Notes: generated by a model from the letters alone, not told the origin. Shown: positions 10,275 through 27,538, counted from the first letter of the stretch. The stretch is DNA of 64,000 bases from Xanthostigma xanthostigma (GCA_963575645.1 OY754472.1:496001-560000), one strand, 5' to 3'. Program-made: numbers and translations.

Positions 10275-13200
10275 ATGCACGGTTACCCTGTGATGCAAGT
10301 GGTGCAGTACCATGTGGGACCAGCACCTCCTCATCCCTTTCAACCAATACCGCCCCATCCACCAATCAGCCATCATGGTACGTGGGTCGTTTGGCGTTTC
10401 TTTCCAGAGTAATATTTGTGCTATATTTTTATAATAAAAATTTAGAAAACAAACGAATTTTTTGTTTCAACATTTTAATGCAACACTATGAATTTTGTTT
10501 TGGTGTAGGTGGAGGTGGCGCCTCGCACGGAGGAATAAGGAAATACGTGTTTTGGTGTTCGGCTTGCGGAGGAATGTCAACCCTGATCGGAGCTTTATTT
10601 CTTGCCGTGTATTTTATGCTGCGCACATATACTTCGACACTCAGCTATTTCGAAACCATCCCTACTTTTGTACCAGCAACTATGGTATTTATTAATATTT
10701 TCTATAAAAAAGCACAAAAAAATTGTAATTAAAAAAATTGGAATCTTCACCGTCGGGGGCAAGGGCGTAGATATTTTTTTTCAGGAGGGGTAAAGCAAAA
10801 AAATCAATATTTTAGTTTTATTAATATCACACAAGAAAGGAAGGTGTCAAGCATAATATTAATTCCCAAAACAATTTTACAAATTTTTTTTGAAGAAGTA
10901 TGTATTTCTAAATTTTATTTTTTAACCAGGTACTTATTCGTATTATTAAGCTATTGCATAGCTTCTATCGCGGGCTTTGAGCGCGGCGACCGAATCAAGA
11001 AATTCCGTAACGAAAAAACCTAACACCCCCCACTCCGACCGGCACAGCGGTGCGGCGTTGACAGCCGTACATCGTCTAACGTCGTTTCAGTTCGGCAGAC
11101 TTCGGCACGGTGTTTGTGTGCTCATAACTGCATAACTGCTCATAACTGATTCTATCTTTATTTGTGTATAAATGAATTTATATATAATACTGCTATAAAA
11201 ATAACCTAAATTATTTAGGTTATGTGCAGAGAAAGTATATATGATATTATATCTATATAAATGTACATCGCGCGAAATTCTATGATCAAACTCTTAATAT
11301 CGTTCTTTTTGTTCAAATTTTTTGAACGAATAATTGTTTTGGTGTGTAATTACACTATTTATACCTGATTATTTATACCTAGCTATTTTCGTTTTATAGA
11401 GAAGAAAAACTTAAAGACCTAAAAAGAATATGCAATAGCTTTACCGCGGCAGTCCCCGAGTGCCACACGTATTTTTTTTTATTTTTTTAATTATGATCCT
11501 GGGGGGTTAATTACCGTCTTTACTCCCCCGTCTACGCCCTTAGTAGGGGGATAAGACGCAGCCCCATTTTAACATTGCTTTGTTCATATGAAATGAGTTT
11601 ATGTACAATAAAATAACAATCTTGATTTATACAAGCACTAAAAAATAGAAAATCAATATTTTATTCAGTGCGAACTGTAATAATAATAACGTATTTTTTC
11701 TTGTTATTTTTTCAGCTAATATTGACCGGTCTTTGTGTGATGAGTTTAGCAAGAAGAAAAAATCGATTCAGTTATTTGGTAAGAATTAAATACAATGCAA
11801 TTTTTAGATAAAGACCCCGTCGTCTTTCTATCCGTCTATAAGTCTGTCAATCAACAAACCGCAGATGGATCTAGTTACGATACTAGTGTTTAACTCTCCA
11901 AAAATAGTATTTTTTTTTTTGGTTTTGACTGTCTTACTAGATGCAAGCACCAATGATTTATAACTAAGCCAAATTTCAAGTGGATAACATAATACGTAGT
12001 TCCTAAGGAAATTGATTGTAACATACAGACAGACATGCAACGAAGCCTGTGTTTGTACACCTTTTAAGGCACGGGATGATAAAAAATAATATTGCTTTTG
12101 CTAATATAGGTATTATTTTATTTCCAGATAAAAATGAGCGGAGTGTGTTGTCTGGTGTGCGCTTTAATTTGTGTTTTGGTAACAATTACCACGACCGTAA
12201 TCCATATGAATCGTCTGCAAACGCTTCGAGAATGCGTTTATACCCAGAAGACTAGAACCTGCACGTGTTATTCCGTAGTCCTTCAAGCACACACTGATAC
12301 CAGTGAGGGTAAAACAATTACATTGATGTTATTCCAAATTTTTCATAATGATCATTTCACCCGCACAGTGGCGGATCCAGGATTACGGCAAGGGGGGGGT
12401 CTTGAAAAATTTTTACTCCTTTTGCGGAGATTTCATGAAAAACATGAAAAGCTTTTTTTTATCGCGCAGTAAGATTTTAATTTGGGATTTTTGATTCTCT
12501 GGAAGGGGGGGGGTTGGACCCGAACCCCCCCCCGTGGATCCGCCACTGCACCCGCAGTTAAACTTAAGATGACTAGATCGCTTTCGTAAAGCAGTGTTTA
12601 AGAATTAAGAACAGTTGCTCTCCCAATTCTGTACTCAGTCTGTAATATACACTAATTGTTTCATAAATCTCACAGTGCAAATTTCGTAGTCATCAAATTG
12701 CTAAGTGGCTTCCAGGATATTTTCGAAGTAGTATTCAAGCTGTGTGCTAGTAAACTAATAGAACAAAACAAAGGGACACAAATAAAACAGAGGTATTTAT
12801 AAAACTGCCATTTATTTTTTTGCAGATACCAAATTTGTATTTGATTCGACACCAGATTGTGAAGTTATACACGGCGCACTTTATTCATGTCTAAGGGCAA
12901 TGTTCGGATTATCTGTAAGCGGAATTCTCGTATGCATATTTTCGTGTATGCTTATTTATCAGTTATTAAGGTATGTTAGCATTTTTGTCACATCACTTTG
13001 GAACAATCTTAATATTTTTTGACAATAATATTTTTTTTAAGTCATGAACGTAAGAAAATGTACTGGGAACAATTAGAACTCCGCTGCCGTTCACTGTATC
13101 AACATCAAACTACATCCGGAACAATAGCTGGATCTATGAGAGGACCTCCGGTGTCTCTGAGTACCGGAACTGCGTTTTGTAGCTGTTGTGAAGAATGTCG

Positions 13201-16200
13201 ATATACGCCAATACAAACTTTACCTCATCAACTGTACCCATGGGACGCTCACGCTTTAGATAGGTCAGTTATAATCATATACATTAATACGCTAAGGTTT
13301 AAGATGTTTGCCTCCCTTTTTAGAAAAAACCACACAATTTCTCCACATAAATTATATATCATTTTACAGATAATTGCTTGCTCTACTGACATCGACAACT
13401 AAAAAATTTATTATTGCTTTTGTTTTTGTAAATTAATTAAACTCTGAACAACGTCTGCCATCTGACGGCGTAACGTTAACACTTCGATCTGTCATCTGAC
13501 CATCATATTGTAAATACTGCATACTGCCATCTGACGGGCAACGCTGAACAACGCTTTTGCTACTTGCGCCTCTATATGACAATTTTAGTAAAATATTTCT
13601 TTTACAACAAAATGAAGAACGTTATAAGCAGTGTACAAAATTAGAAACGAATTGAATACCTGCTATCATATTTAAAAAATAATTTTGTAAAGTGATAATT
13701 ATTATACTTATTTAGTGCGAATAATTCGCACAGGTTACGCTAGTAGAAATATAAAAAAGTTGAGATACACCCTTTTGGGTAGAATACATATTACAGTTGG
13801 TTTATAGTAATATTGTTGTACTTTTAAAGGTTTTGGACGCCTGGTCAAGTAGGTAATTTTTACTCCCCAAATCCTGGTGAAGAAATCGCCTCCGCGCAAA
13901 CGGGAGTGTCTTCAGGAACAACCGTCAACAGCAACAATCCACGCGAGCGTGATTCAAGAAGCGGCGGTTGGAGTTGGAGACGACTTCCCTGGACCAGAGG
14001 CTGTCCCGACGTTCAAAGAAACGGAAGTACGATGAGTTATCCTGCAACAATTAGCAGTCCTGACAGTCAGTACGGATTTAGTTCAGCTCCCGTAGGCGGT
14101 GCAGTGACAAATGCAACTCCTACGGTGGAACAGTTGTCAAGTAGTGGCGGAGGATACAGTGTACTGACTGATAGGCCTGTTGGAGGAACGTATCTGTGGG
14201 GTCCGCCACCTCCATATTCGAATCCCGACTCTCCGGCACGTCGTGGAGTGTCTTCTCCAGCCAGGTATTGTGTGATACATCATATATATTAATACACTTA
14301 GGTTAAAGATGTTTGCCTCCCTTTTTAGAAAAAACCTCACAATTTCTCCACATAAATTATATTGCTTGCTCTACTGACATCGACAACTAAAACATTTATT
14401 ATTGCTTTCGATTTTGTAAATTAATTAAAATACAGCAACGCTGAACAACGTCTGCCATCTGACGGCTTTAATTTTGAAACAACGTCAACACTTTGATCTG
14501 TCATCTGACCTTCATATTGTAATACAACAGACACAATACTGCATACTGTCATCTGACGGTTTTAATTTTGAAATAGCGAGCAACGCTGAACAACGTCACA
14601 GCAATGCTGCATGATGCCATCTGACGGCTTAGCTCAACGCTTTTGCTACTTGCGCCTCTATATGACAATTTTAGTCAAATATTTCTTCGATCTGTCATCT
14701 GAACTTCATATTGTAATACAACAAAAAGAAGAACGTTATAAGCAGTGTGCAAAATTAGAAACGAATTGAATACATGCAATCATATTTAAAAAATAATTTT
14801 GTAAAGTGATAATTATTATCTTATTTAGTGCGAATAATTCGCACAGGTCACACTAGTAATTCTTATTTTCAAATTAGGGCAAAAATTAACACGGCTCAAA
14901 TCAAAGTCAATTATGACTCGTATGCGTTTAATTAAAGAAATAATATACTTGATGTTTTTGCAGATATCATCACGCTCATCATCATGTGCATCATCCACAC
15001 TCGCATTCCACACACTGTCAACTCAGTGATGAAAACCAGTCACATTCCTCAGTTCCATCAGAATGTCAACATAGATTAAGAAATCGTTTGACAGTTGCCC
15101 ATTTTACGACAAAAGACAACTATGAAAACACAACCGAACCTGAAATACATCAAATTTCGAATGATTCCAGTGAAAATACCGACAATTCCAATAGCGATAG
15201 AGTTTCAAACACACTACCGGTACGAAAAACTAAAAAAAGAATCGACATATCATCGGTCAAATCTGTTACAAACGGACAGAATTTTAGAGCAAATATTCAG
15301 AATGTGTTTAATGCTCAGAATTTTGATGAAAACTCGGAAGCAACAAATTCTGAAGAACACAGTTATCAAGAACCGACTTTAAAAGTGGATTCTAAATCTG
15401 TAGAAAGTAGTGGACAAAAATGCAGGTTTTTGCCGAGACTTCAAGGTGTGGAAAATCCAGCTTTTCAGAATCAAGAGAACAATCAACCACAACAACAATT
15501 GCAAAAAAATGCAGAAGCTACCGAATCGGAAGTATATTTTGCTGACGTCAGTAGTTGTTGTAATATATCAGTACGCAATGATGGCCAAGACTCGTCTTTA
15601 TACGACGAGGCTGTTGAAACAGTTCAAAAACCTAGGCTCATGTCATTGCAGTGCATAACTAAGTCTGATAATGAAAACACAAATAAATTATTACAAAACT
15701 TTCAAGATAATATTGCTTCATCGTTGACCGTGACAGAAGATGAAGACTATTTAGCTCATAGAATGGGGAAGCGCCAGTTATCGACAAGAAGTCGATTACC
15801 GTTTCCGCTTCCAAGCTCCGATGACAATGAATTGACTATAAATTCCGACGCTTGCATTCAACTCATCCCCAAGGATATTTCGCAAAATAGCCTTTGCAGT
15901 AGCATACAAACGCCATTAACAGAAACTACAGATGATGCAGTATCACCTATTTCACAATCATTCCCGAATTCTGAGTGTTGTATGAATTTCTATCCCGAAA
16001 ATTCCAATAACATAGATACGAAAAATCCTAAACATAGGACATTTTCAAACACAAACCTAGAAAATCAGTTTTTAGCACCGGATGCCCAATATGAAGTGAT
16101 TCAACAGTCTAGTGGAAATCAGAATTATCAAAGACATTTCAACGAAGTTAGTTCAAGTGCTTGTAAAAATAACAATTCCGGTAGTAATTTAACGAATACA

Positions 16201-16710
16201 ATTTCGGAACTCAGTAGTTTTTGCAATCAAAGTTTTGGTAATCAAAATTTTAATAATATTCAAAGTTTTTCGGGAAGCAGTAACGTAAATTTTAATAATA
16301 CAAATAAAAATTTTCAAAGTGCGAATCAAAGCTTTAATAACTCTTTAATAAATCAAAATATTGGGAATAATAATCAAAGCTTTAACAGTTCAACTGCTTT
16401 CACTGCAGATGTAAATTATAATCAAAATACCACAAAGAATATTCCACCAAAAACATTGAACGTTAGTCAAAATAATTCACCTAGGAAAAATATAGGTTCG
16501 AATATATCGACGTTAATACAAAATTTGGGTAGTAATCCAGTAGGATTATTGTATGGTGAAGCCACCAGTGCGGAAGAAGAAGATGTTCAAGCCCAAACTT
16601 GCCATAGTGATGCCACAATGGACTCCGGATGGCAGAGTGGTTCTGAAAGACAAGACAGTGGCAGGGGTGATAGCTCTGAAGAAAGTGGGCAGCGGTCTGT
16701 AAACGTGTAA
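10275..16710 (+). CDS. four-pass membrane protein with PPxY/NPAF tail (ENTREP/FAM189-like)
   Basis: Coding exons: 10275-10377, 10509-10684, 11716-11778, 12128-12308, 12826-12970, 13042-13263, 13830-14264, 14964-16710. All junctions are GT/AG with matching phases, giving 1023 residues. An in-frame stop just 5' of the ATG supports this start. Four hydrophobic segments lie at about 54-72, 87-105, 117-140 and 200-222, with a Cys-containing loop (TCTCYS) before the fourth. PPPPY (422-426) is a WW-domain ligand and NPAF (606-609) an endocytic/PTB-type motif. A His-rich patch follows residue 443, and 847-954 is Asn/Gln-rich with repeated NQSF/NQNF. The CD20-like layout with a Cys loop and PPxY tail fits the ENTREP/FAM189 family, which links endosomes to ubiquitin ligases. 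That assignment is inference. Sanpodo, also four-pass with NPAF, is an alternative but has its long tail at the N-terminus. Confidence 0.8.
12366..12548. mobile_element. hAT-type MITE in the four-TM gene intron
   Basis: A 183-bp element with termini CAGTGGCGGATCCA and the inverse TGGATCCGCCACTG. It is flanked by a perfect 8-bp direct repeat CACCCGCA (12358-12365 and 12549-12556). Subterminal G/C homopolymer runs (gggggg, cccccccc) could fold back. It lies between exons 12128-12308 and 12826-12970. Confidence 0.92.
13275..13743 (+). mobile_element. short non-autonomous Helitron, copy 1
   Basis: Starts TCATATACATTAATAC after an A and ends with hairpin GTGCGAA-TAA-TTCGCAC, eight bases, then CTAG followed by T. 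A 5' TC, a 3' hairpin plus CTRR and A/T insertion are the Helitron hallmarks. It carries CTGYCATCTGAC repeats. It begins 11 bp inside the intron after exon 13042-13263. Confidence 0.85.
14280..14856 (+). mobile_element. short non-autonomous Helitron, copy 2
   Basis: Same family and orientation as copy 1. It starts TCATATATATTAATAC after an A and ends with the same hairpin, then CTAG, then T. It is 108 bp longer because the internal CTGCCATCTGACGG-type repeats are more numerous. It begins 15 bp after the donor of exon 13830-14264, so the two copies bracket that exon. Confidence 0.85.
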
Positions 16711-18395
16711 AAAACAATCATTAAGTTGTGATAAAATATTTAGTACCTAGATAAATTATCAGACAATTATTTTCTGTTCATAGCTCTGAAACTTTAAATA
16801 TCTTCATTAAAAAATGTAATAAATTAAGCCACATTAAGTCTTCTTTGTTTCCTCAACACCGTTTAATCAAGAATCGCACAAGGCAAGGTTTTGATTTTAC
16901 GCCTTCGAAAATTCTTTGTTCAAATAAAATACCTACTCATGTTATCATTATTTATATGATATTAACATCACTGATATAATTTGATATCATTATCAACATT
17001 TACACGAGATTCACAAACACAATTAGGTACTGCACAACACATATCACGCTTATTCTTCGATTTTTCAATGACGTGTGTAACTTTTATAATTATTGTAAAC
17101 AATAAATATTTGCAAAAATACGTAGCGCGTAGCTTTGCTATATGAAACGCTCCCTCAAAGGATAGTTCACTAAAATGCTGAGTAGATGTCTCATCGTTAA
17201 AATAAAATTCCAATATCAGAGTGTACAATTTTGCCTGTAGATGCAAATGTCACAGTTTCATGTAAAAAATGCAAGTGTGAAACTTGCTTTACAAAGTTTG
17301 GTAAATTATGGTACATTTATGTTATTCAGTTACGCTTTTTATGTAAGTTGGTAGTAAAGGACAGTGACTAAATTATTTTTTAAACTATAAGTTAACGAGT
17401 TTTTACTTGACTGGCGCAGCGTTCAACAGATTTTTTTCTTTGACATGTTTTCTTCAATAATTTCCTTTGAGTGTTGTGTTCATGTGTGTTTCTAACAAGC
17501 AATTAGCTATTGCGCATTTTTTGAGGTACTTATACTGTATGAAAATAATTTTGAAGGGAAAAAAATAAGACATTAGTTAGTTGAGACATATAATTATGTT
17601 GTGTGTTTGTGCAAATCTACATTGTGAAATGTGAATATTATCGTGTTATTTAAGATCTCGAGTGCCAAAAAGGACCTGACATATTATTTCCCACATGGTA
17701 TGTAATTATTTATACATTTATATTATTAATTTCCGTAAAATGATTTGCTGAAAAAGAAAAATTTAACTAATAATTCTATCTAACTTGTATCGCCTTATTA
17801 GTTGAATTTTTCTAGGAGTACCTACTTATGCTAATTTTTTAACTTCTCAGTGAAGTTATTGTAATTAATCCGAAAATCTACATAAAAAATTTTAAGAAAT
17901 TTTATGTTTCAAGGTTATAATATTTTTACCCGTCGGTTAGAAATATCCTTCATGTTCAAAATCTATATATTCATGTTGCAAGTTAAGATTTAAGAAGTTA
18001 CTTTGAAGTGCTGAATATATTTGATGCTTCATTTTTTTAAGCACTTTAGTAAGTGTTCGATGCTTTTAAGCATTTTTGAAAATGAAAGTGCTTGATGTTG
18101 GGTGCTTCGAGCACTTCGATTCAGTGCTCGATGCTTCGAGCACTTATGTTGAGTGATTTGGCGAAACGTCGTCAGTTTGATCTGAAAGAAATTGTATCAA
18201 AATCGGATCAGCCGTTTTTTTTTAAACCAGACTGCAAAAAAGTGTATTTTAGTTTTTTTTTAAAAGATGTCCCGGATCTAATTTGTTAAGATCATACCGG
18301 GAAGTTGGTTGTTTGGACCTCAGGGGTCGCACTTGCAGAGTCCTAATATACCTACGGCTCGTCTAAAGGCTTGTTTTTGTTTTATCAATATGTAT
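16711..18395. other. 3' UTR and intergenic stretch
   Basis: Downstream of the four-TM gene. A candidate polyadenylation signal AATAAA lies at 16818-16823 and another near 16923. The rest is AT-rich with no gene. 17990-18150 holds an irregular set of GTGCTTCGAGCACT-like inverted motifs. Confidence 0.45.
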
Positions 18396-18534
18396 GTTAC
18401 AGTTAATACAAGAAAGTAGTTTATTCGCGAATTAACCGGCTAATACCCGAATTAACCAACGTCAAGGATTGGTTAATTCGGGTAATTAGCCGATTAATTC
18501 GCGAATTAACTACTTTCTCGTATTAACCGTACTA
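18396..18534. mobile_element. 139-bp hairpin MITE, copy 1
   Basis: Almost entirely one inverted repeat: GTTAATACAAGAAAGTAGTT at the left is mirrored at the right, and arm pieces such as TTCGCGAATTAACCGG pair. The loop reads 'caacgtcaagg'. A second copy lies at 29949-30091 with the loop inverted. Confidence 0.85.
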
Positions 18535-22971
<4,437 letters not shown>

Positions 22972-23917
22972 CTGTTGTACGCCATATTGCTATATTTAGA
23001 GGGTTTTTTGTATAGTATTGATTATGACTTTCGGTTTAGCGACAAAACCATAAAATAGACATAGGTACAATGTGCCCCTTTTATCTAATAATTTCTATTT
23101 TTACCTGTTATTATACATTATTAGATGTGGCACATATGAAATATATGGTAGAGGTACAGGACTAAAGAAATAATGGAAGTCCCTCCTCTTTATTAATCTC
23201 AGCTCAATACACATCTAAATATTGTTGTAGAAATGTTTCAATCTCATGAGGCTGGTTTTGCCTCTAGGATTCTCTGTGACGCTGAATTTTGTGAGGGTTT
23301 GTATGCGTTGGCTTCACACGATGCATATTGTGGGGGACTTTCATGCCACAATTGTAGGCGGGCAGCGCTGACAAATTCTGTAATCTTGGACGGGAGTGGG
23401 GATGTTCTTGACTCGCTTATCTATAGGTGCTGTGTGTACAGGGTGTCGCATTACTACTTACCATAATTTTATTATTTTTTCGTATGCGGAAGATTACAAG
23501 AATCGAAAAATGGTGGTTGTTTTTTGGAAAGAGGCGCGCGTCATCGCTAGAGTCGCCAGTGGCGTCTCGTTAGATTAAAGTAGTCTATTATTGAGTACAT
23601 TAATAAATATTTTATGTATATGTAATTATGTCATAATGTCCATTCGTTTGCAGATTGCATTGTATGATTTTTAAAAATGGAAAATAAGATAAAAATAAGA
23701 ATGCATAATTTAAAATATAAAAAGAAATTGTAAATAATGTTTTAATATATTGATAGTTGTATTAATACCATTGGTAATGCTTATGTTTATTTGGTAAATT
23801 AATTATGAACAATTAAATTGCTATTTCAGAATGTTCCTTTTGTTTTCCAACAAATCCTATGTCCACGTGAGGGATATACAGACCTTTGGAAGCCTCATTT
23901 CCTTTAGTTTCACATTT
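22972..23917. other. AMPK alpha 3' UTR and flank
   Basis: Non-coding sequence after the AMPK stop. A candidate polyadenylation signal AATAAA lies at 23602-23607. Nothing else recognised. Confidence 0.4.
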
Positions 23918-24332
23918 AAAAAAAGACGGATTGCACTCCGGGAGTGCCGGCAGAAGTGAAAACTTGAATATTAACGCCTTGCGAATTTTCGATCAGGTCA
24001 CGTGTCCTGACGCGAGTTTAACATTTTTTATCCCATGTCTATGTTAAACGACCAAAGCGCAGAAAAGTTTGAACTAATAACTTCCAAGAAATTCCGTCTG
24101 ATGTCGCCAAAACACAACTTATAGTGTAGTTAAAAACCATTCGATTGCATAGAGTCCCAAAAAAAATATAAACCTTGCACATTAATACAATGGATTTCAT
24201 TTAGGGCATGCCACAAAAGTTTTCGTCTTACGAATTTTCGATCAGGTCACGTATCCCTGACGCGAGTTTAACATTTTTTACCCATTACAATAAAAGTGTA
24301 CAACGCCGCTAAAGAAGTTTTCACTTCAAAAA
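23918..24332 (+). mobile_element. GAAGTGAAAACTT repeat family, copy 2
   Basis: Starts 'agacggattgcactccgg', then the CCGGCAGAAGTGAAAACTT boundary, and ends AAGTTTTCACTTC near 24331. It contains two blocks of 'cctgacgcgagtttaaca' preceded by 'cgaattttcgatcaggtcacgt'. Non-coding. Confidence 0.75.
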
Positions 24333-24374
24333 TACTTACCGCGTCCACCCTTGTGGGGGTAAATTAACAAAAAG

Positions 24375-24605
24375 TAGAGCCCCGGTTCGGCTTTGCCCGA
24401 ATTTATAGATTGCGACTGTTTTTTCATTGACTTAAATTCGTCTCCACGAAAAACGCTCTTATTTTAACGCGATAATATATAGCCTATGTTCATCCTGAAG
24501 GTCCGTTCTTAATATTGGTGAAACATTTTTTGAAATCGGATGAGTAGTTTTGGAGATTATCTCGTACATCCAAACTTACGAACTTTACCTCTTTATGAGT
24601 ATAGA
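24375..24605 (+). mobile_element. RTE-like retroelement tail
   Basis: Begins 'gccccggttcggctttgccc', runs through 'gaaatcggatgagtagttt', and ends 'tttatgagtatagatt'. This is the usual form of a short RTE-type LINE 3' tail in insects. Non-coding. Confidence 0.6.
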
Positions 24606-25430
24606 TTGAGATTGTTTATATGGAGTGCTAATTATAAACCGACAGGAAAGAGAAGGCCATAAACGCGATATATGTATGTCTCTTTCTGGCCCGTCTTGTT
24701 GAACAAAGACGGAATGGCGACCGCAATTAACGCTATCTCTTTCTGTCATTTCGTTCGCACAACTTGACCACTCCATATTATCTCACCCTCATTTGAACTA
24801 TTCGATGGTCAGTTTTTAGGTAACAGGCAAACAGAAAAGAAAAACACAATATTTTATATATTTTTTATTTTTTACATTTCGTTACGTCAAAGTAAGAAGT
24901 GTGCGTTTTGGCAGTATTCGTTTTTATTTAAAAAAAAATCAACTTATTCATGCGTTATAAATAACATTATATTTACAAGGGTACTAAATTATAAACACAT
25001 GTATAAGATTTTTTTTATATTACGTGAGTGTATATGAAACGATTTTTCGAGCCAATTCTCGAAAATTTGTCATTTATGAGATTTTTAAAAATAGTTATAT
25101 CTATTTTTTTCATTTTTCACTTTGAACTTCTATGATATGGTTTCATTTATATAATAATCTGGACAGTGGCTTTTTTCCCAATAAAATTTCATTAATGACT
25201 TGAAATATCTTTTCGGGAATTAGCTTTCATAGGCCTATGTCGGTATTTTGTTAATCGTACAACAAAACATGGTTTATTTTTTTACACTGATTCTAGTAAT
25301 TACAGTTTTTTTTTACTTGGTAACATATCAAACCTTTCGTCTTTGTTGATGTTTTGAGATATGGCCGGACTAACGCAAAAACACCCATAATTATATATTA
25401 CATATCGTGTCCATCGAGATAATAAAAATT

Positions 25431-25628
25431 AAAAAATCGCAGGATTGTGGACAAATATTAGATTTATTAATTGTACGACGTTTCGTCTATAGATTTAGAC
25501 TTAGAAAATTCGAAACAATAATTATTGTTTCGAATTTTCACATTTGTACTTGAAAAAGTCTAAATCTATAGACGAAACGTCGTACAATTAATAAATCTAA
25601 TATTTGTCCACAATCCTGCGATTTTTTA
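25431..25628. mobile_element. near-perfect 198-bp palindrome
   Basis: The arms AAAAATCGCAGGATTGTGG... and its inverse enclose GACGTTTCGTCTATAGATTTAGAC and its mirror. A small inner hairpin is built on ATTCGAAACAATAAT. It is probably a foldback MITE. Non-coding. Confidence 0.8.
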
Positions 25629-25913
25629 TTTACCCATAACTATAATACAAGTAGGTAAATAACGACATATGTTTTATTAGAACGAACGACATAATATCCC
25701 TGGTAAGTACCTTTTACTGTAGTTACGGACATTAAATAACTACCTTAGTTTTTCATTACAGTACTAGTGCGTAATGTGTTACTTTATATGCCTGCATACA
25801 TGCATGAAACGGATCGATTTTATATAGACTTGACGTACAAAAATTATTAAAAAAAATCTGTTTAAAAATACAATATTGGATTTTATAAATCAGATTATTT
25901 ATTCTGAACCCAA

Positions 25914-26133
25914 AGGAATGGTGAGACCTCTGGTGAGAAATGCGCCGAACTGTTCTAAGGGCGGTTTTTGACAGGTAAACTATGGAGGCATAAGATAAAC
26001 ATTGATTTAGAAAAGCATGATGGAGGCTAAGTTAGCTTCCATCATGCTTTTCTAAATCAATGTTTACCTGTCAAAAAGCCCTCTTAGGACAGTTCGGCGC
26101 ATTTTTCATCAGAGGTCTCACTATTTGGGTTTC
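25914..26133. mobile_element. 220-bp foldback MITE
   Basis: Arms beginning GAACCCAAAGGAATGGTGAG are mirrored at the right end, with the tight centre GGAGGCTAAGTTAGCTTCC. A 25-bp segment 'ggcataagataa' in the left arm has no partner. Non-coding. Confidence 0.8.
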
Positions 26134-26690
26134 GAATATTCAAGCTTTATAAGCTGTTTTAAGGTTTAGTTACCAAGTAAAATGTTTCTTCTCTACTAAT
26201 AATTATGATAGCAATTTATTTTCTTTTTTGGATATTAGGACTTAAAACATTTCTTTATAATAAATTTTATTTAGTAAAATGTTCATTTTCAGTTTATATA
26301 GTGTAGGTACATGGAATTATACTATTCTGGCAAGTTTCTTTCTGAATCTGAAGGAATATTATACTTTAAATTTTATATACACAAATTGTTTTATATATTT
26401 ATTTTTTTGTCTACCCGATTTCATAAGTGTGTAGGTTAATACCGTTATAATAATTTAGTAATACGTTTTCTTTTTAATACAGGAACGAAAAATCAAGCTT
26501 TTAATAATAACAAATTCATATTTTAATGAACCGGAAAAAAATGTTTTGACATTTTTATAACCGTTAAATGATATTTTTGTGGGATTTACGTGGCATATTT
26601 TTTATCTTCCATTAGATTGATATCTGTTGGCCTAACACTTGAAGATGTCAATTTATTGATTCTACAATATGTTCATTATATTATATTATA
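26134..26690. other. intergenic, nothing recognised
   Basis: AT-rich sequence between two foldback elements. No ORF or clear repeat. Confidence 0.4.
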
Positions 26691-27025
26691 GACTAGCAGC
26701 CCTAATTTTGTTGGGTAATGTAATTTTTACACCTCCTTTTGACTCCATTATAGGGATTGAATTAAAAAAAAAACGCTGAAACAAGGGTTTTTTTATTTTT
26801 AACGAAGAGTGCGTATTTAGAATTCAATGTTTCTCATTTGAACGATTTTTGAAATATGGCCATTTTATCAGAAACCTTTACACCCCCTTAGGATGCGAAT
26901 TTCAAAAAATCCCTTCTTAGCGGGTGCTTACGTCATAAAAGGAACCTACTGTCAACATTTCAAGTTTATAGCTCAAGCGGTTTGATCTGGGCGTTGATGA
27001 ATCAGTCAGGACAAACGATTTTATA

Positions 27026-27538
27026 TACAGATTGTATCAAATCAAAACGGTCCATAGAACATTATGTGTGTAAGACAGAGACGATATTATATAAAGCACA
27101 AAAGCAGTAAGTAAGAATGAGATAAATGATCGCTAATAGTTACTGTGGTTATACAGTCTGATAGTATCGTCTTTGCTTTCTACAGTAAAAATCACAATTT
27201 TATCAAATGTCAGTATTCACTAGTGAAATTATTGATAAAATGGCTATTTATTATAATCGATTAGGATATTGTGTGGCAGAACGTGGAGGTAAAAGTATTG
27301 TTAAAACTTTTGTACCAGATATAAATAATAATACGAATTAATATTACGGTTTAGTTGTTTTAATTGATAAATTGGTAAAAAGATTTACAGTGTACGTAAT
27401 TATTTATTTACGTAACCACAGTAACTATTAGCGATCATTTATCTCATTCTTACTTACTGCTTTAGTGCTTTATATAATATCGTCTCTGTCTTACACACAG
27501 AATGTTCTATGAACCGTTTTGATTTGATACAATCTGTA
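27026..27538 (+). mobile_element. long-TIR MITE with mini-ORF, copy 1
   Basis: Terminal inverted repeats of about 130 bp start TACAGATTGTATCAAATCAA. The centre encodes a 44-codon ORF at 27207-27341. A copy in the opposite orientation is at 45966-46486. The A/T-rich insertion context (tata) suggests a TA target, but the duplication is ambiguous. Confidence 0.85.
27207..27341 (+). pseudogene. 44-codon mini-ORF inside MITE copy 1
   Basis: Starts [15 protein letters not shown], the same first residues as the ORF in the other copy, then diverges (GYCVAERGGKSIVKTF) and stops at TAA. It is probably the decayed N-terminal exon of a transposase. The helix-turn-helix pattern seen in the other copy is not preserved. 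Confidence 0.5.

Noticed and set aside
10900..11560. Possible TIR element built on AGCTATTGCATA at about 10950 and 11430
   Set aside because: Only about 12 bases match in inverse, and no target duplication is visible. Left as unclassified intron sequence.
15095..16717. ORFs in other frames overlapping exon 14964-16710
   Set aside because: The phase-matched frame continues the upstream exons and ends at 16710. The others have no splice partners.
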